Below are positions 27,570-35,506 of a stretch of 64,000 nucleotides of DNA, piece after piece. Position 1 is the stretch's first letter. Each line of letters starts with the position of its first letter. The DNA is from Methylocystis sp. SC2 (GTDB lineage: Bacteria; Pseudomonadota; Alphaproteobacteria; Rhizobiales; Beijerinckiaceae). Location of the stretch: positions 1,272,501-1,336,500 of the forward strand of contig NC_018485.1 in the NCBI RefSeq assembly GCF_000304315.1. The letters run 5' to 3'. Below the pieces are notes generated by a model. That model worked only from the letters and a program-made list of their open reading frames with translations, was not told the origin of the DNA and searched no databases. Position numbers and translations under genes: made by a program.

Positions 27570-28898
27570 ATGAGCCAACCTGATTTCAGTCTCGTCATAC
27601 CGACCCGTGAACGCGCCGCAACATTGCGCTTCTCGCTCAAAGCCTGCCTGGAGCAGGACTTCGATTCATATGAGATCGTCGTTTGCGACAATTGCAGTTC
27701 TCCGGCGACCCGCCAGGTCGTCGAAGAGATCGGCTCGCCGAAGATTATCTATCACCGCGCGCCCGAGACTTTGTGCATGCGCGATAATTACAATCTCGCG
27801 TACAGCCTCACGCGCGGCAAATATGTCACCTACATAGGCGACGACGATTCGCTCTTGCCGTTCGCTTTTTCGACGCTGCGCGGCTTATTCGCCAACCAGA
27901 ATGTGAAGTCGATCAGCTGGGACAGCGCCATTTACTCCTGGCCGAACATCGCCCGCGACGATCTTGCGAATCATTTGCAGATTCCGCTCACTCGAAATGT
28001 CGAGCGGATGAATGGCCGCCAGACGATGCAGGACGTTCTGGCGGGACGCGCGCCCGCAACGCTCTTGCCCAACATCTATCACGGCTGCGTGGCGCGCGAA
28101 GTGCTTGAGCAGATCCGCGCGACCACGGGAAAAGTTTTCGATAGTTTCCACTGCGACACCTATTCCAGCTTCGCTGTTGCCTATTTGGCGGGAGAATATC
28201 TGTCGCTCTCGGCGCCGCTGTCGATCAGCGGGTTCTCCGCATCCAGCAACCACATCGCCTTTAGTTTTCTGCGCAGCAAACATCAAATCGCGCAGACATT
28301 TCGCGGCGAAAACGAGGTCGCAGGCCTGCGCCTCCATCCTTCCGTTCCCGATCTGCCTTCAGGATTCATTTGCGTTGCGGATTCTTTCCTTCGCGCCAAG
28401 GAAGACCTGTTTCCCGACGATCCGATAAGCCTCGATCGCCGGGCGATGGTGGAGAGCTTCTTGCTCGCCCCGCCGATCGACGACCTTGACGAATGGCCCT
28501 ATGTGGAAGCGGAGTTGCGGCGATCCCTGTCCGACGATCCTGCGCTCGTTGCGTGGTTTCAACAGCGCATCGAGAATTTTACGCCGCGCCCGTCGCCTCG
28601 CGACAGCTATCGCCCCAATTTGGAAGGGATACACGCCCAGCGTCTGTTTCTCGACGCGAGCGGCTATGGCGTGACCGACATCGCCGGCGCGACGCGCCTG
28701 TCGTCGCGTCTGCTGGGTTATCGGGGCAAGACGCCAGAATGGATCGCCGGCCTTACGCCCGATGATTCCCGCCTACGTTCCTTCTACCGCCAAAAGCGAT
28801 TGGAGATGCTTTTGAATCTCCTCAAGACGCGACGTCGGGCGGGGTCGGCGCGCCTTGAAACGCAAAGCGAGGGTTCCGCCGGCGTCAATCAGCGCTGA
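27570..28898 (+). CDS. Family 2 glycosyltransferase
   Basis: 442 residues. GT-A domain of GT2 at residues 5-230: FSLVIPTRERAATLRFSLKACLEQDFDSYEIVVCDNCSSP, then the DxD-like YIGDDDSLLPFAF. No membrane segment. The C-terminal 200 residues are less conserved and may bind the acceptor. Probably transfers the CDP-derived sugar, or another sugar of the same glycan, during surface polysaccharide assembly. Last gene of the sugar region; 132 bases separate it from the reductase. Confidence 0.85.
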   Translation: MSQPDFSLVIPTRERAATLRFSLKACLEQDFDSYEIVVCDNCSSPATRQVVEEIGSPKIIYHRAPETLCMRDNYNLAYSLTRGKYVTYIGDDDSLLPFAFSTLRGLFANQNVKSISWDSAIYSWPNIARDDLANHLQIPLTRNVERMNGRQTMQDVLAGRAPATLLPNIYHGCVAREVLEQIRATTGKVFDSFHCDTYSSFAVAYLAGEYLSLSAPLSISGFSASSNHIAFSFLRSKHQIAQTFRGENEVAGLRLHPSVPDLPSGFICVADSFLRAKEDLFPDDPISLDRRAMVESFLLAPPIDDLDEWPYVEAELRRSLSDDPALVAWFQQRIENFTPRPSPRDSYRPNLEGIHAQRLFLDASGYGVTDIAGATRLSSRLLGYRGKTPEWIAGLTPDDSRLRSFYRQKRLEMLLNLLKTRRRAGSARLETQSEGSAGVNQR

Positions 28899-29579
28899 AG
28901 TTTGGCGCGCCAAACGCCGCCCCATGCGGCTCATCCGCTTTCACGAAGTCGCGAGGCGGCGATCAAGGCGCCGTTGCGGCGGCGATCGCTTCGCGCGGAC
29001 GGCGCGATTCGACGCGCCTGCGTCTCTCTCCGGACCGGCTTCGGAAGCTGGCCAGAGAGATATTCGGCGGCGCGGAGCTGGTGACGAAGCGAGGCTGCGA
29101 AGCAGGACTGATTCGATTCCCCGTCGCAATATCTTGGCTGAAGTCGCGATTGGCGCCTCTCGGATAAGTAAGAGGCGCGAATGCGCGCCGGCGCAGAGAG
29201 GCTCCGCGCAGACCGCGCGTCGACATTGATTCGTTGCGGAGGAGCGGGCGTGCTCGCCGACGCGGCCAACCCTGAACGTGCGCGCGCAACGCGCCTTGGA
29301 CAGGCGGAATCGCGAGCGTCCGAGATTTGGCCGCCTGCGCGCGCCAAGATCAACAAGTCCTTATCAAATGTTGGCGCGGAACGCGCGCGCCGTTTCGACA
29401 AATCAGCGCGACTCGCTTGCGACGTGCAGGCTTACGGCTCCGCTTTCCGTAGTCTTATTCGATATAAATCGCCGGAGACGGCCTCGGCGCATGCCTCCCT
29501 CCCAGGTAGGCAGGTCATTAAGCGTGGCAGCTAAACAATCGACATGTAACACGCTCACATGTCACTTGAGCAATGCATG
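28899..29579. other. GC-rich gap, no gene seen
   Basis: About 680 bases rich in CGCG words. Several frames are open, but each has arginine/serine-rich composition typical of chance frames in GC-rich DNA and lacks a ribosome-binding site. Possibly decayed coding sequence. It separates the sugar genes from the curlin-like locus. Confidence 0.45.
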
Positions 29580-29834
29580 CTAATTGGCTTTGCTCCAGCG
29601 TTTTCCGCGCTGGCAGCCATGCATTTTATGAGTTTTACACGCCGTGTGCTTATAGGACGGCCGCGATCTGAACGCCTGAGGATCATAGCTCGGCGGATTT
29701 TGTTCGCGAACCATATTCTCCAGCACCACGGTGCCGATCGGGCCCATATCTCCTTGCGCCATCAGCGAAGTTGGGCTCGTAACAGCCAGCGAGAGAAAGG
29801 CGGTGGAGATCAGCTTAAGTCGGTGAAATACCAT
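29580..29834 (-). CDS. Small exported protein, unknown
   Basis: 84 residues with a convincing signal peptide (MVFHRLKLISTAFLSLAVTSPTSLMAQG) and a TGAGGAAAA ribosome-binding sequence before ATG 29834. The mature part is about 55 residues, basic, with two Cys and several His (HTACKTHKMHGCQRGK), suggesting metal binding or disulphide. Divergent from the curlin-like genes; a regulatory or structural relation is possible but not shown. Confidence 0.45.
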   Translation of the reverse strand: MVFHRLKLISTAFLSLAVTSPTSLMAQGDMGPIGTVVLENMVREQNPPSYDPQAFRSRPSYKHTACKTHKMHGCQRGKRWSKAN

Positions 29835-30249
29835 TATTTTTTCCTCACATGACCGTAGAGCGCTCGAGTTGATTAGCTATGCAGCGAACGTCCATGGAAT
29901 ACAAGAAGAGTCTTTGGCATTCATTCAATGTTCTCCTTTTGGAGACGTTCCATAATTCTCGTCTTCACTCCAATGACGATGTCAAACCCTCGGTGGTGGA
30001 GTTTGTCCACACGTTCAAAAACCTATGTTTTTTCCATGCAGCGTCCAAAATATTTGAGATATCTCTGATATTTAGACCATGTATATTGCAGCGCATTACA
30101 ATGTTGCACTTTCGCCACAGTTGTTACTAAAACTGGTTAGCGAGACATTTAGTGGCTGGACGGATCGACTGCACTTGGACAACTCTGCGCCTCGATGATC
30201 GGCGCGCTGGTCGTCGGCATTGGACAAAATCACTAGAAGGATCCTCCCC
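29835..30249. other. AT-rich upstream region of the curlin-like locus
   Basis: About 415 bases, more AT-rich than the genes on either side. No credible protein. The word TTGGACAA occurs at 30175-30182 and 30220-30227, and its reverse complement TTGTCCAA before the porin gene at 32112-32119. The AAGGA before 30250 is the ribosome-binding site of the first gene. Likely carries the main promoter of the locus. Confidence 0.4.
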
Positions 30250-31071
30250 ATGAAGAAGTTCTCGCTTGTGGCCATCGCCACCGTGCTCGCCGCTCCCGCC
30301 TTCGCCGATCCGATCACTGCGGTGCCGGTTGGCGTCAATACGTCCGTGTCCCAGGGCGTGAACGTCGGCAGCGTCACCAACCTCGGCCTCAACAACGTCG
30401 GCGTCGTCAATCAGAACGTCGCGGTCGGCGGCGGCATCGATCTCGCCACTGGCGCGTTCAGCCAGACCACCGCTAACTTCAACATGGACACGCACGCGTT
30501 CAGCGTCGGCAGCATCGTCGACTCCGGCAATGGCGGCGACGCCGGCGACGTCACGGTCGTTGCTGTCAGCGCGGCGGTTGCGCTGTCGGAGAATGACTCC
30601 GATCAGGCCGGTCTTGCCGGCGGCGTCGCGATCCCGGTCGCTCTCTCCGCCCAGGGCACGGCGCTGCAGGACACGGCGCCCCTCAGCATCATTCCGGTTA
30701 ACGTCGGCGTCGGCGTCGGCGACAACACCACCTCGTCGACCGCGACTGTCGGCACCGTTCAGGCCAATCTGTCGTCGCAGCGTTCGACCACTGTCGCCGC
30801 TTCCCGCCAGGACGGCATCGGCAACGGCATCGACGCCAATGGCGGCAACGGCCAGGCCTTCATGATCACCATCGGCTCGAACAACACCAGCATCGACAAC
30901 ACCTCGGTGTCGAAGATCGAAGTCGACACCCACATCAACATCGCCGATCGTGGCGGCGTCGCTGGCGGCCTGCGCCTCGAGGACTCCTTCAACCCGATCG
31001 ATATCCAGGACAATGCGGTTGCGATCAACGGCTTTGCCGCCACGCTCAACCACAACAGCATCGAAGACTAA
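30250..31071 (+). CDS. Exported curlin-related beta-repeat protein
   Basis: 273 residues. Signal peptide MKKFSLVAIATVLAAPAFA. The mature protein is dominated by Gly, Val, Asn, Thr, Ser, Asp and Ala, has no Cys, and alternates polar and small hydrophobic residues as in beta-solenoids. Residues about 34-95 align with the 118-residue curlin-like protein at 33838: SVTNLGLNNVGVVNQNVAVG against STVTQIGVNNNAAVVQNGSV, and HAFSVGSIVDS against QAFAIGSIIDS. The later two thirds are extra repeats (NGIDANGGNGQAFMITIGSNN). Inferred to be a large structural or surface subunit. ATG 30250; followed by a 10-bp hairpin, suggesting partial termination or mRNA stabilisation. Confidence 0.7.
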   Translation: MKKFSLVAIATVLAAPAFADPITAVPVGVNTSVSQGVNVGSVTNLGLNNVGVVNQNVAVGGGIDLATGAFSQTTANFNMDTHAFSVGSIVDSGNGGDAGDVTVVAVSAAVALSENDSDQAGLAGGVAIPVALSAQGTALQDTAPLSIIPVNVGVGVGDNTTSSTATVGTVQANLSSQRSTTVAASRQDGIGNGIDANGGNGQAFMITIGSNNTSIDNTSVSKIEVDTHINIADRGGVAGGLRLEDSFNPIDIQDNAVAINGFAATLNHNSIED

Positions 31072-31080
31072 TACTGAAAC

Positions 31081-31115
31081 GAGCGCCGGTGCGCTTCTTT
31101 AGCCAACCGGCGCTC
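31081..31115 (+). promoter_or_regulatory. Intercistronic stem-loop
   Basis: GAGCGCCGGT (31081-31090) pairs perfectly with ACCGGCGCTC (31106-31115) around a 15-base loop, ten bases after the first curlin-related gene. No T-run follows, so it is more likely an attenuator or 3' stabiliser that sets the ratio between the first and later genes. Confidence 0.5.
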
Positions 31116-31165
31116 GCGACATTCGAGGGCGGCGTGAGCAGGGCGCCTTTCAAAGGATCACTCCA

Positions 31166-31435
31166 ATGAAGTCGAGACTGCATGCCGCCCTCATCGCGCT
31201 CATCGGGTTCTCCGTCTTTGCGGCTCCCGCCGACGCAGCCAAGAGTCACAGACAGCGACGACCTGTAGCGGTTGTGGCGGATGACAGTTCGCCGGCATGT
31301 CTCGGCGGCTATTTGGCGCAGACGGAAGCTCAGGATTACCTCAGAGACGACATCTGGGTTTTGGAGCCGGTTCCGGGCAGCGACAATCGCCCCTATCGCT
31401 TCGAGTGTCGGCAACCGGTTTTTCTCACGCGCTAG
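31166..31435 (+). CDS. Small exported Cys-containing protein of the curlin-like locus
   Basis: 89 residues. Signal peptide (MKSRLHAALIALIGFSVFAAPADA), a basic stretch KSHRQRRP, then a compact acidic domain with two Cys (SPACLGGY and RFECRQP), likely disulphide-bonded. AAAGGA precedes ATG 31166. Position between two fibre-like genes suggests an accessory or chaperone role comparable to small Csg proteins, but there is no recognisable similarity to CsgC, CsgE or CsgF. Confidence 0.6.
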   Translation: MKSRLHAALIALIGFSVFAAPADAAKSHRQRRPVAVVADDSSPACLGGYLAQTEAQDYLRDDIWVLEPVPGSDNRPYRFECRQPVFLTR

Positions 31436-31507
31436 TTCTTAGCGCCGAGTCTTTAACGAGCGCCCTGGCGCGCTTGGTCATCATTGTTCGAAAGCTGGGA
31501 ATAGAAG

Positions 31508-32092
31508 ATGTCGCGAATCTCGCTTACAGCCGCAGTCTTCCTCCTGAGCGCCATGAACTCCGCCTTTGCGCAGATGGCGACGCAGAGCGCGCCTTTCAAT
31601 TTCGCATATGGATTCTCCGGCGGATCGCAGTCGTCCATCGACCTCTCGCAGTCAGGCTTCGTGAACGTCTATTACGGAGTTCAGGACTCCAATCAGGCGA
31701 ATCAAGCGGTGATCAACCAGAACGGGCTCAACAACTATTCGCAGATGCAGCAGGTCGGCGACTCCACGGGTGAGTTTAGCAGCAGCCCGAACCTTCGCGG
31801 CGACGGTCCGCGGTTTGGCGGACAGAATTACGCGTCCGTGACCCAGAACGGCATGGTGAACGGTTCGCAGATCACGCAAATGGGGGGCACGAATGTCGCC
31901 GCCGTTGCGCAAAACTCCGCCGTCGGCAATGGCGCCGCGCCTCGGGTGCAAATTCCGACCGACGGTCCGATCTATCAGTCCTATCAAACCGCGGAAGGTT
32001 ATCTTTCGCTTTTCGCCACGGACAGCATGAGCCTGGCGATCTGGACGCCTCCAGGTCTGACGGCGACGAACAGCTTTGGACGAATGCACTGA
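31508..32092 (+). CDS. Exported protein with curlin-type repeats
   Basis: 194 residues. Signal peptide MSRISLTAAVFLLSAMNSAFA. Two clear curlin-like units lie in the middle: ANQAVINQNGLNNYSQMQQVG and YASVTQNGMVNGSQITQMGG, with a third partial unit VAAVAQNSAVGNG; they follow the A-x-V-x-Q-x-G-x-x-N-x-S-x-x-x-Q spacing of CsgA/CsgB repeats. Flanking segments are aromatic-rich (FNFAYGF, VYYGV; QSYQTAEGYLSLF) and may anchor the fibre or contact the porin encoded 39 bases downstream. No Cys. Probably an amyloid-forming or nucleating subunit. Confidence 0.7.
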   Translation: MSRISLTAAVFLLSAMNSAFAQMATQSAPFNFAYGFSGGSQSSIDLSQSGFVNVYYGVQDSNQANQAVINQNGLNNYSQMQQVGDSTGEFSSSPNLRGDGPRFGGQNYASVTQNGMVNGSQITQMGGTNVAAVAQNSAVGNGAAPRVQIPTDGPIYQSYQTAEGYLSLFATDSMSLAIWTPPGLTATNSFGRMH

Positions 32093-32131
32093 CGACGAAC
32101 TTTTGACCGGATTGTCCAAAGGACTGGCTCC

Positions 32132-33688
32132 GTGAAAACGCGAATAAAAATCGTCGCATCATTCGCCTGCGCCGCCGGAATGGCGGGAGCGTCGGCTGTG
32201 CGCGCCCAACCGGCAAGTTTCGACAAGGGCGTCGACGCGTCGATCCTGGAAGCCACGCGCGCGATCGAAGAACTCAACGCCGCGTCAAAAAAGCGCGTGA
32301 AAGAGAAGCGTCCCGTGTATCAGCCGGTGGCGAAAGCGGCGCAGCCCGTTGTGAGAATGACGGGGCCGTGCAACCTGAACGGCAATACCCAGTTCTTCCA
32401 AATTCCCTACGTCGGCTTTTGCGGCGCGGTCCATGGATCCTTCACCGGCTTCCTGGGAAAGGACTTTGCGACCGAAGACATCGCGTTCACGACGCAGCGG
32501 CTTCCTGCGTATCGATACGGATGGAACGGCCTTGCGTTGAGCGCCGCCGTGCCGATGCTGTACTATTGGAAAAATCCGCTCGTCGGCAGGACGACGTCCG
32601 GGGCCTATACCGGCACATACAGCATGGTGAATTTTCTGGCCTTCCGGAATACGGATTACGGAACGATCTCCGTGTTCATCAACGCCGGATTGTTCGCCAG
32701 GACGGTAAAGAACTATGAAGGCGAAACGCGCATCACCCTGAACCAGATCAATGGGCATTATTGGCGGGGCGCCTTCGATCAGGCCTGGGTTCAATTCGGC
32801 GGGCTGCGCGTCGGACTGCAGCCCTCGCTCTTCAGCTTCAGCCGCACCGGCTACACCTTTATGCCCGGCTATGCGTCCTACATGACGACGCCAGCGGTTT
32901 CGTACACCCACAGAATCGACAATCTCAACATTCTGCCGAGTCTCTTTCCGCGCTTGGGCGCCTCGGTCAGCGTATCGGCTGAAGATCCGACGCTGAGGCG
33001 TTATCCGGACGGGGTTCTGTCCAGATATCCGACGGGCATGGGATACCCGGATTTTGTCGCGCAATTGCGCGTCGGCGCGCCCGCCTTCGTCCTCCACGCG
33101 TCGGGAGCTATGCACGAGATCAGGGACGTCTCCGCCAACGCCTACAATACCTTCATGCCGAAATACTCCACTTGGGGCTGGGCTGCGCAGCTTGCCGGCG
33201 AATATCGTTGGAAGTGGAGCGGGCTCCTTGGTCCGATCGGCGGCGAAATGTACGGAAAGGCCATGCTGTCGGCCACTGCGACTCAAGGCGCGCTGTCGTA
33301 TCTCGGCATACCGTATATGTCGATCGACTATGTGAGCAGCTCGACTGGAACGATTCAGAGGAGCTCCGGTCAGGCGGTCATGGGATCCTACGAGCATCTC
33401 TGGACTCCCGTGTTCAAGACCTCGATCACCGGAGCGGCGTTTCAGGCCTACATGGGCTCCGCCCCGGAATTTCTCGGTTTCGGCAACGCAGCTTTCGGCT
33501 TCAATACGCAAGTCAGAGGTCAGCGCGTCGTCGGCAACGCCGAATATTGGGCCGGCGAGGGATGGGCGTTCGGATTGGAAGGCGGCTGGACATGGAGCCA
33601 GGCCAACGGCCAATACCTCTTCGGGCGCGGCATGCCGGTCGCCGTCAATTTCCCGAACGTCCTCACCTATATGCGGAAGGCCTTTTGA
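32132..33688 (+). CDS. Outer-membrane porin, Porin_2-like
   Basis: 518 residues, GTG start with AAAGGA upstream. Signal peptide (IKIVASFACAAGMAGASAVRA), a 50-residue helical segment (ASILEATRAIEELNAASKKRVKEK) that may be a periplasmic coiled coil, then a long beta-rich region with alternating aromatic strands ending in a C-terminal Phe (YMRKAF), as in outer-membrane barrels. The start of the barrel, GPCNLNGNTQFFQIPYVGFCGAVHGSFTGFLG, corresponds to the conserved Porin_2 opening with its two Cys. Longer than most Porin_2 proteins and with an unusual N-terminal helix. Being sandwiched between curlin-like genes, it may be the outer-membrane partner of the fibre. Confidence 0.7.
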   Translation: MKTRIKIVASFACAAGMAGASAVRAQPASFDKGVDASILEATRAIEELNAASKKRVKEKRPVYQPVAKAAQPVVRMTGPCNLNGNTQFFQIPYVGFCGAVHGSFTGFLGKDFATEDIAFTTQRLPAYRYGWNGLALSAAVPMLYYWKNPLVGRTTSGAYTGTYSMVNFLAFRNTDYGTISVFINAGLFARTVKNYEGETRITLNQINGHYWRGAFDQAWVQFGGLRVGLQPSLFSFSRTGYTFMPGYASYMTTPAVSYTHRIDNLNILPSLFPRLGASVSVSAEDPTLRRYPDGVLSRYPTGMGYPDFVAQLRVGAPAFVLHASGAMHEIRDVSANAYNTFMPKYSTWGWAAQLAGEYRWKWSGLLGPIGGEMYGKAMLSATATQGALSYLGIPYMSIDYVSSSTGTIQRSSGQAVMGSYEHLWTPVFKTSITGAAFQAYMGSAPEFLGFGNAAFGFNTQVRGQRVVGNAEYWAGEGWAFGLEGGWTWSQANGQYLFGRGMPVAVNFPNVLTYMRKAF

Positions 33689-33837
33689 CGCGGCCGGAGA
33701 CATGTGGCGTTTCGGCCACATCGAGGATTCTATCGCAGTTCGTCGAGGTCGAAACGATCGACCGCAGCGCGCTGCAAAGCTAGGGTGACAGTAGGCAGTA
33801 TCCGAACACTGAACGCTAACTTCCAGGGACCAGATCC

Positions 33838-34194
33838 ATGAAAAAGCTGATCGCGACAATCTCCTTGTGCATGCTGGCGGCCGGACCGGCCCTCGCCGAC
33901 GGTCAGAACAATCAGAACCAGAACCAGTCCCAAGCGTATGGCAACAACTATTCGACCGTCACGCAGATCGGCGTGAACAATAACGCCGCCGTCGTTCAGA
34001 ACGGCTCGGTCAGCGGAAGCCTCCTCGATCTTGGTTCGGGGAACCAGAATCAGAGCAATGTGAACATCGATAAGCAAGCCTTCGCGATCGGCAGCATCAT
34101 CGACTCCGAAGGCGCGACGATCAGCAAGACCGGCTCGGACAATATCTCCATTTCCAATAATTCGCAGGCCTCGATCGTCACGCCCATCCAGTAG
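33838..34194 (+). CDS. Small exported curlin-like protein
   Basis: 118 residues. Signal peptide MKKLIATISLCMLAAGPALA, then an Asn/Gln-rich start (DGQNNQNQNQSQAYGNN) and a curlin-like unit STVTQIGVNNNAAVVQNG. Asn and Gln are also dense in GSGNQNQSNVNID. The end QAFAIGSIIDSEGATISKTGSDN is shared with the 273-residue protein at 30250, so the two are paralogues. Composition and repeat spacing are those of a functional amyloid subunit. Own 149-base upstream gap, so it may have its own promoter; strong terminator 30 bases downstream. Confidence 0.7.
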   Translation: MKKLIATISLCMLAAGPALADGQNNQNQNQSQAYGNNYSTVTQIGVNNNAAVVQNGSVSGSLLDLGSGNQNQSNVNIDKQAFAIGSIIDSEGATISKTGSDNISISNNSQASIVTPIQ

Positions 34195-34227
34195 GCGCGT
34201 CGAAACGAAGAACGGCCGAGACTCTAA

Positions 34228-34255
34228 AAACCCCAGCCCGCGCGGGCTGGGGTTT
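34228..34255. terminator. Strong, probably bidirectional terminator
   Basis: Perfect 12-bp stem AAACCCCAGCCC / GGGCTGGGGTTT with a GCGC loop, between the last curlin-like gene (plus) and the MORN gene (minus). Read on the minus strand the stem is followed by a run of five T; on the plus strand by a shorter one. Confidence 0.8.
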
Positions 34256-34346
34256 GCGTTTGCAACGACTTCGCCTCGGCGCGGCGGCGGCCTCGGCGAC
34301 CGCCGATCAGAACGACCTGCCCCCGCGAGCGCCGGGCCCACGCGGC

Positions 34347-35351
34347 CTACTGGGCCTGATATTTGCCCGCTTTGAACAGTCCGGTCAGCGATTGCCCATC
34401 GGGAGACCTCATCGTTCCCTGTCCGTCCGGCTCGCCATTCTGGAATTCGCCGCGGTAGGAGGCGCCGTTGGGCAGGGTGAGAATGCCCTTGCCGTGCGGG
34501 CGTCCGTCGCGGAATTCGCCCACATATTTCTTCCCGTCCGGAAATGTGTAAGCGCCCTTGCCGATGATCCGGCCGTTGACGAATTCGCCGCTGTAGCTTT
34601 CGCCATTGGCGATCGTGAACGTGCCTTTGCCGTGACGGACGCCGTCGCGGAACTCGCCCACGTATCGTCCGCCGGACACGAAAGTGATCGCGCCGCGCCC
34701 GGTCGCTTTTCCGTCGCGGAACTCGCCCGCATAAACGTCGCCGTTTGGAAACTTCAGTCCGCCGACGCAGCGCTTCCAAGGCTTGGCCATGCTGACGTCG
34801 CAAGGCGGCAGACCGTCTCTCGGCCCCTTCTGTTCGCTTTGCGCCGCGCCGCCCGCTTTCGGCTTCACCGCAAGTTCGCCGTCAACGAAATTTCCGGAGA
34901 ATTTCTTGCCGTCGGGCATGGTGACGGCGCCCTTGCCATGGGGAACGTCGCCCTCGAACTGGCCGACATAGATCTTTCCGTCAGCGGCGACCAATTTGCC
35001 CTGGCCGCTTTTTTTTCCGTCCTTGAAACCGCCGGTGTAGGACTCGCCGTCAGGATGCGTGATGGTTCCCTTGCCGTTTGGCGCGCCGTCGCGGAATTGG
35101 CCCTCGTATTTCTTGCCGTCCGTGAAGATGAGCGCGCCTTTGCCGTTGGCCTTGCCGCCCTTCATCTCTCCAATATAGCGGTTGCCGTCGGGCGCCGTTA
35201 CGACGCCGAAGCACTGCTGCGAGATGTTTTCCTGGGTGCATTTTGGCAGTTTGCTTTGCGCCGACGCGGAGAGCGAAACGCCGGACGCGCCCGCGCAAAG
35301 CGCAAGCAAGAAAATGCCGCGGCGAAATTTTGAGACTGAGGCGTAAGGCAT
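34347..35351 (-). CDS. Exported MORN-repeat protein
   Basis: 334 residues. Signal peptide (FRRGIFLLALCAGASGVSLSASAQ) followed by about 11 MORN repeats in two blocks: residues about 55-160 (for example YEGQFRDGAPNGKGTI, YVGQFEGDVPHGKGAV) and about 200-330 (YVGEFRDGVRHGKGTF, YRGEFQNGEPDGQGTM). The blocks are separated by a Lys/Gly linker and a Cys-containing segment (PPCDVSMAKPWKRCVGG). MORN repeats form long beta-sheets that bind proteins or lipids; an exported one in bacteria suggests an envelope role. Convergent with the curlin-like genes; functional connection is an inference from position. Confidence 0.8.
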   Translation of the reverse strand: MPYASVSKFRRGIFLLALCAGASGVSLSASAQSKLPKCTQENISQQCFGVVTAPDGNRYIGEMKGGKANGKGALIFTDGKKYEGQFRDGAPNGKGTITHPDGESYTGGFKDGKKSGQGKLVAADGKIYVGQFEGDVPHGKGAVTMPDGKKFSGNFVDGELAVKPKAGGAAQSEQKGPRDGLPPCDVSMAKPWKRCVGGLKFPNGDVYAGEFRDGKATGRGAITFVSGGRYVGEFRDGVRHGKGTFTIANGESYSGEFVNGRIIGKGAYTFPDGKKYVGEFRDGRPHGKGILTLPNGASYRGEFQNGEPDGQGTMRSPDGQSLTGLFKAGKYQAQ

Positions 35352-35506
35352 GGCGAAACCTGCGCTGGTGAGGCGACGGAACCGTCAGCCTTATAGCCTA
35401 GTCGACAATTAGAACAACGAACTTTTTCAAGGAAGAATTTGCTGAAATCGATCAGTGCGGATCGTTCCGCGATCATTCGACACGCGCCTGAACGGCGCGC
35501 CGCGGC

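Noticed and set aside
29879..30130. 83-codon plus-strand frame in the AT-rich upstream region
   Set aside because: No ribosome-binding site, odd composition (Phe/His-rich), and it lies where the promoter of the curlin-like locus is expected.
32285..33859. 524-codon minus-strand frame opposite the porin gene
   Set aside because: The plus strand has a signal peptide, barrel pattern and terminal Phe; the reverse frame has random-like composition.
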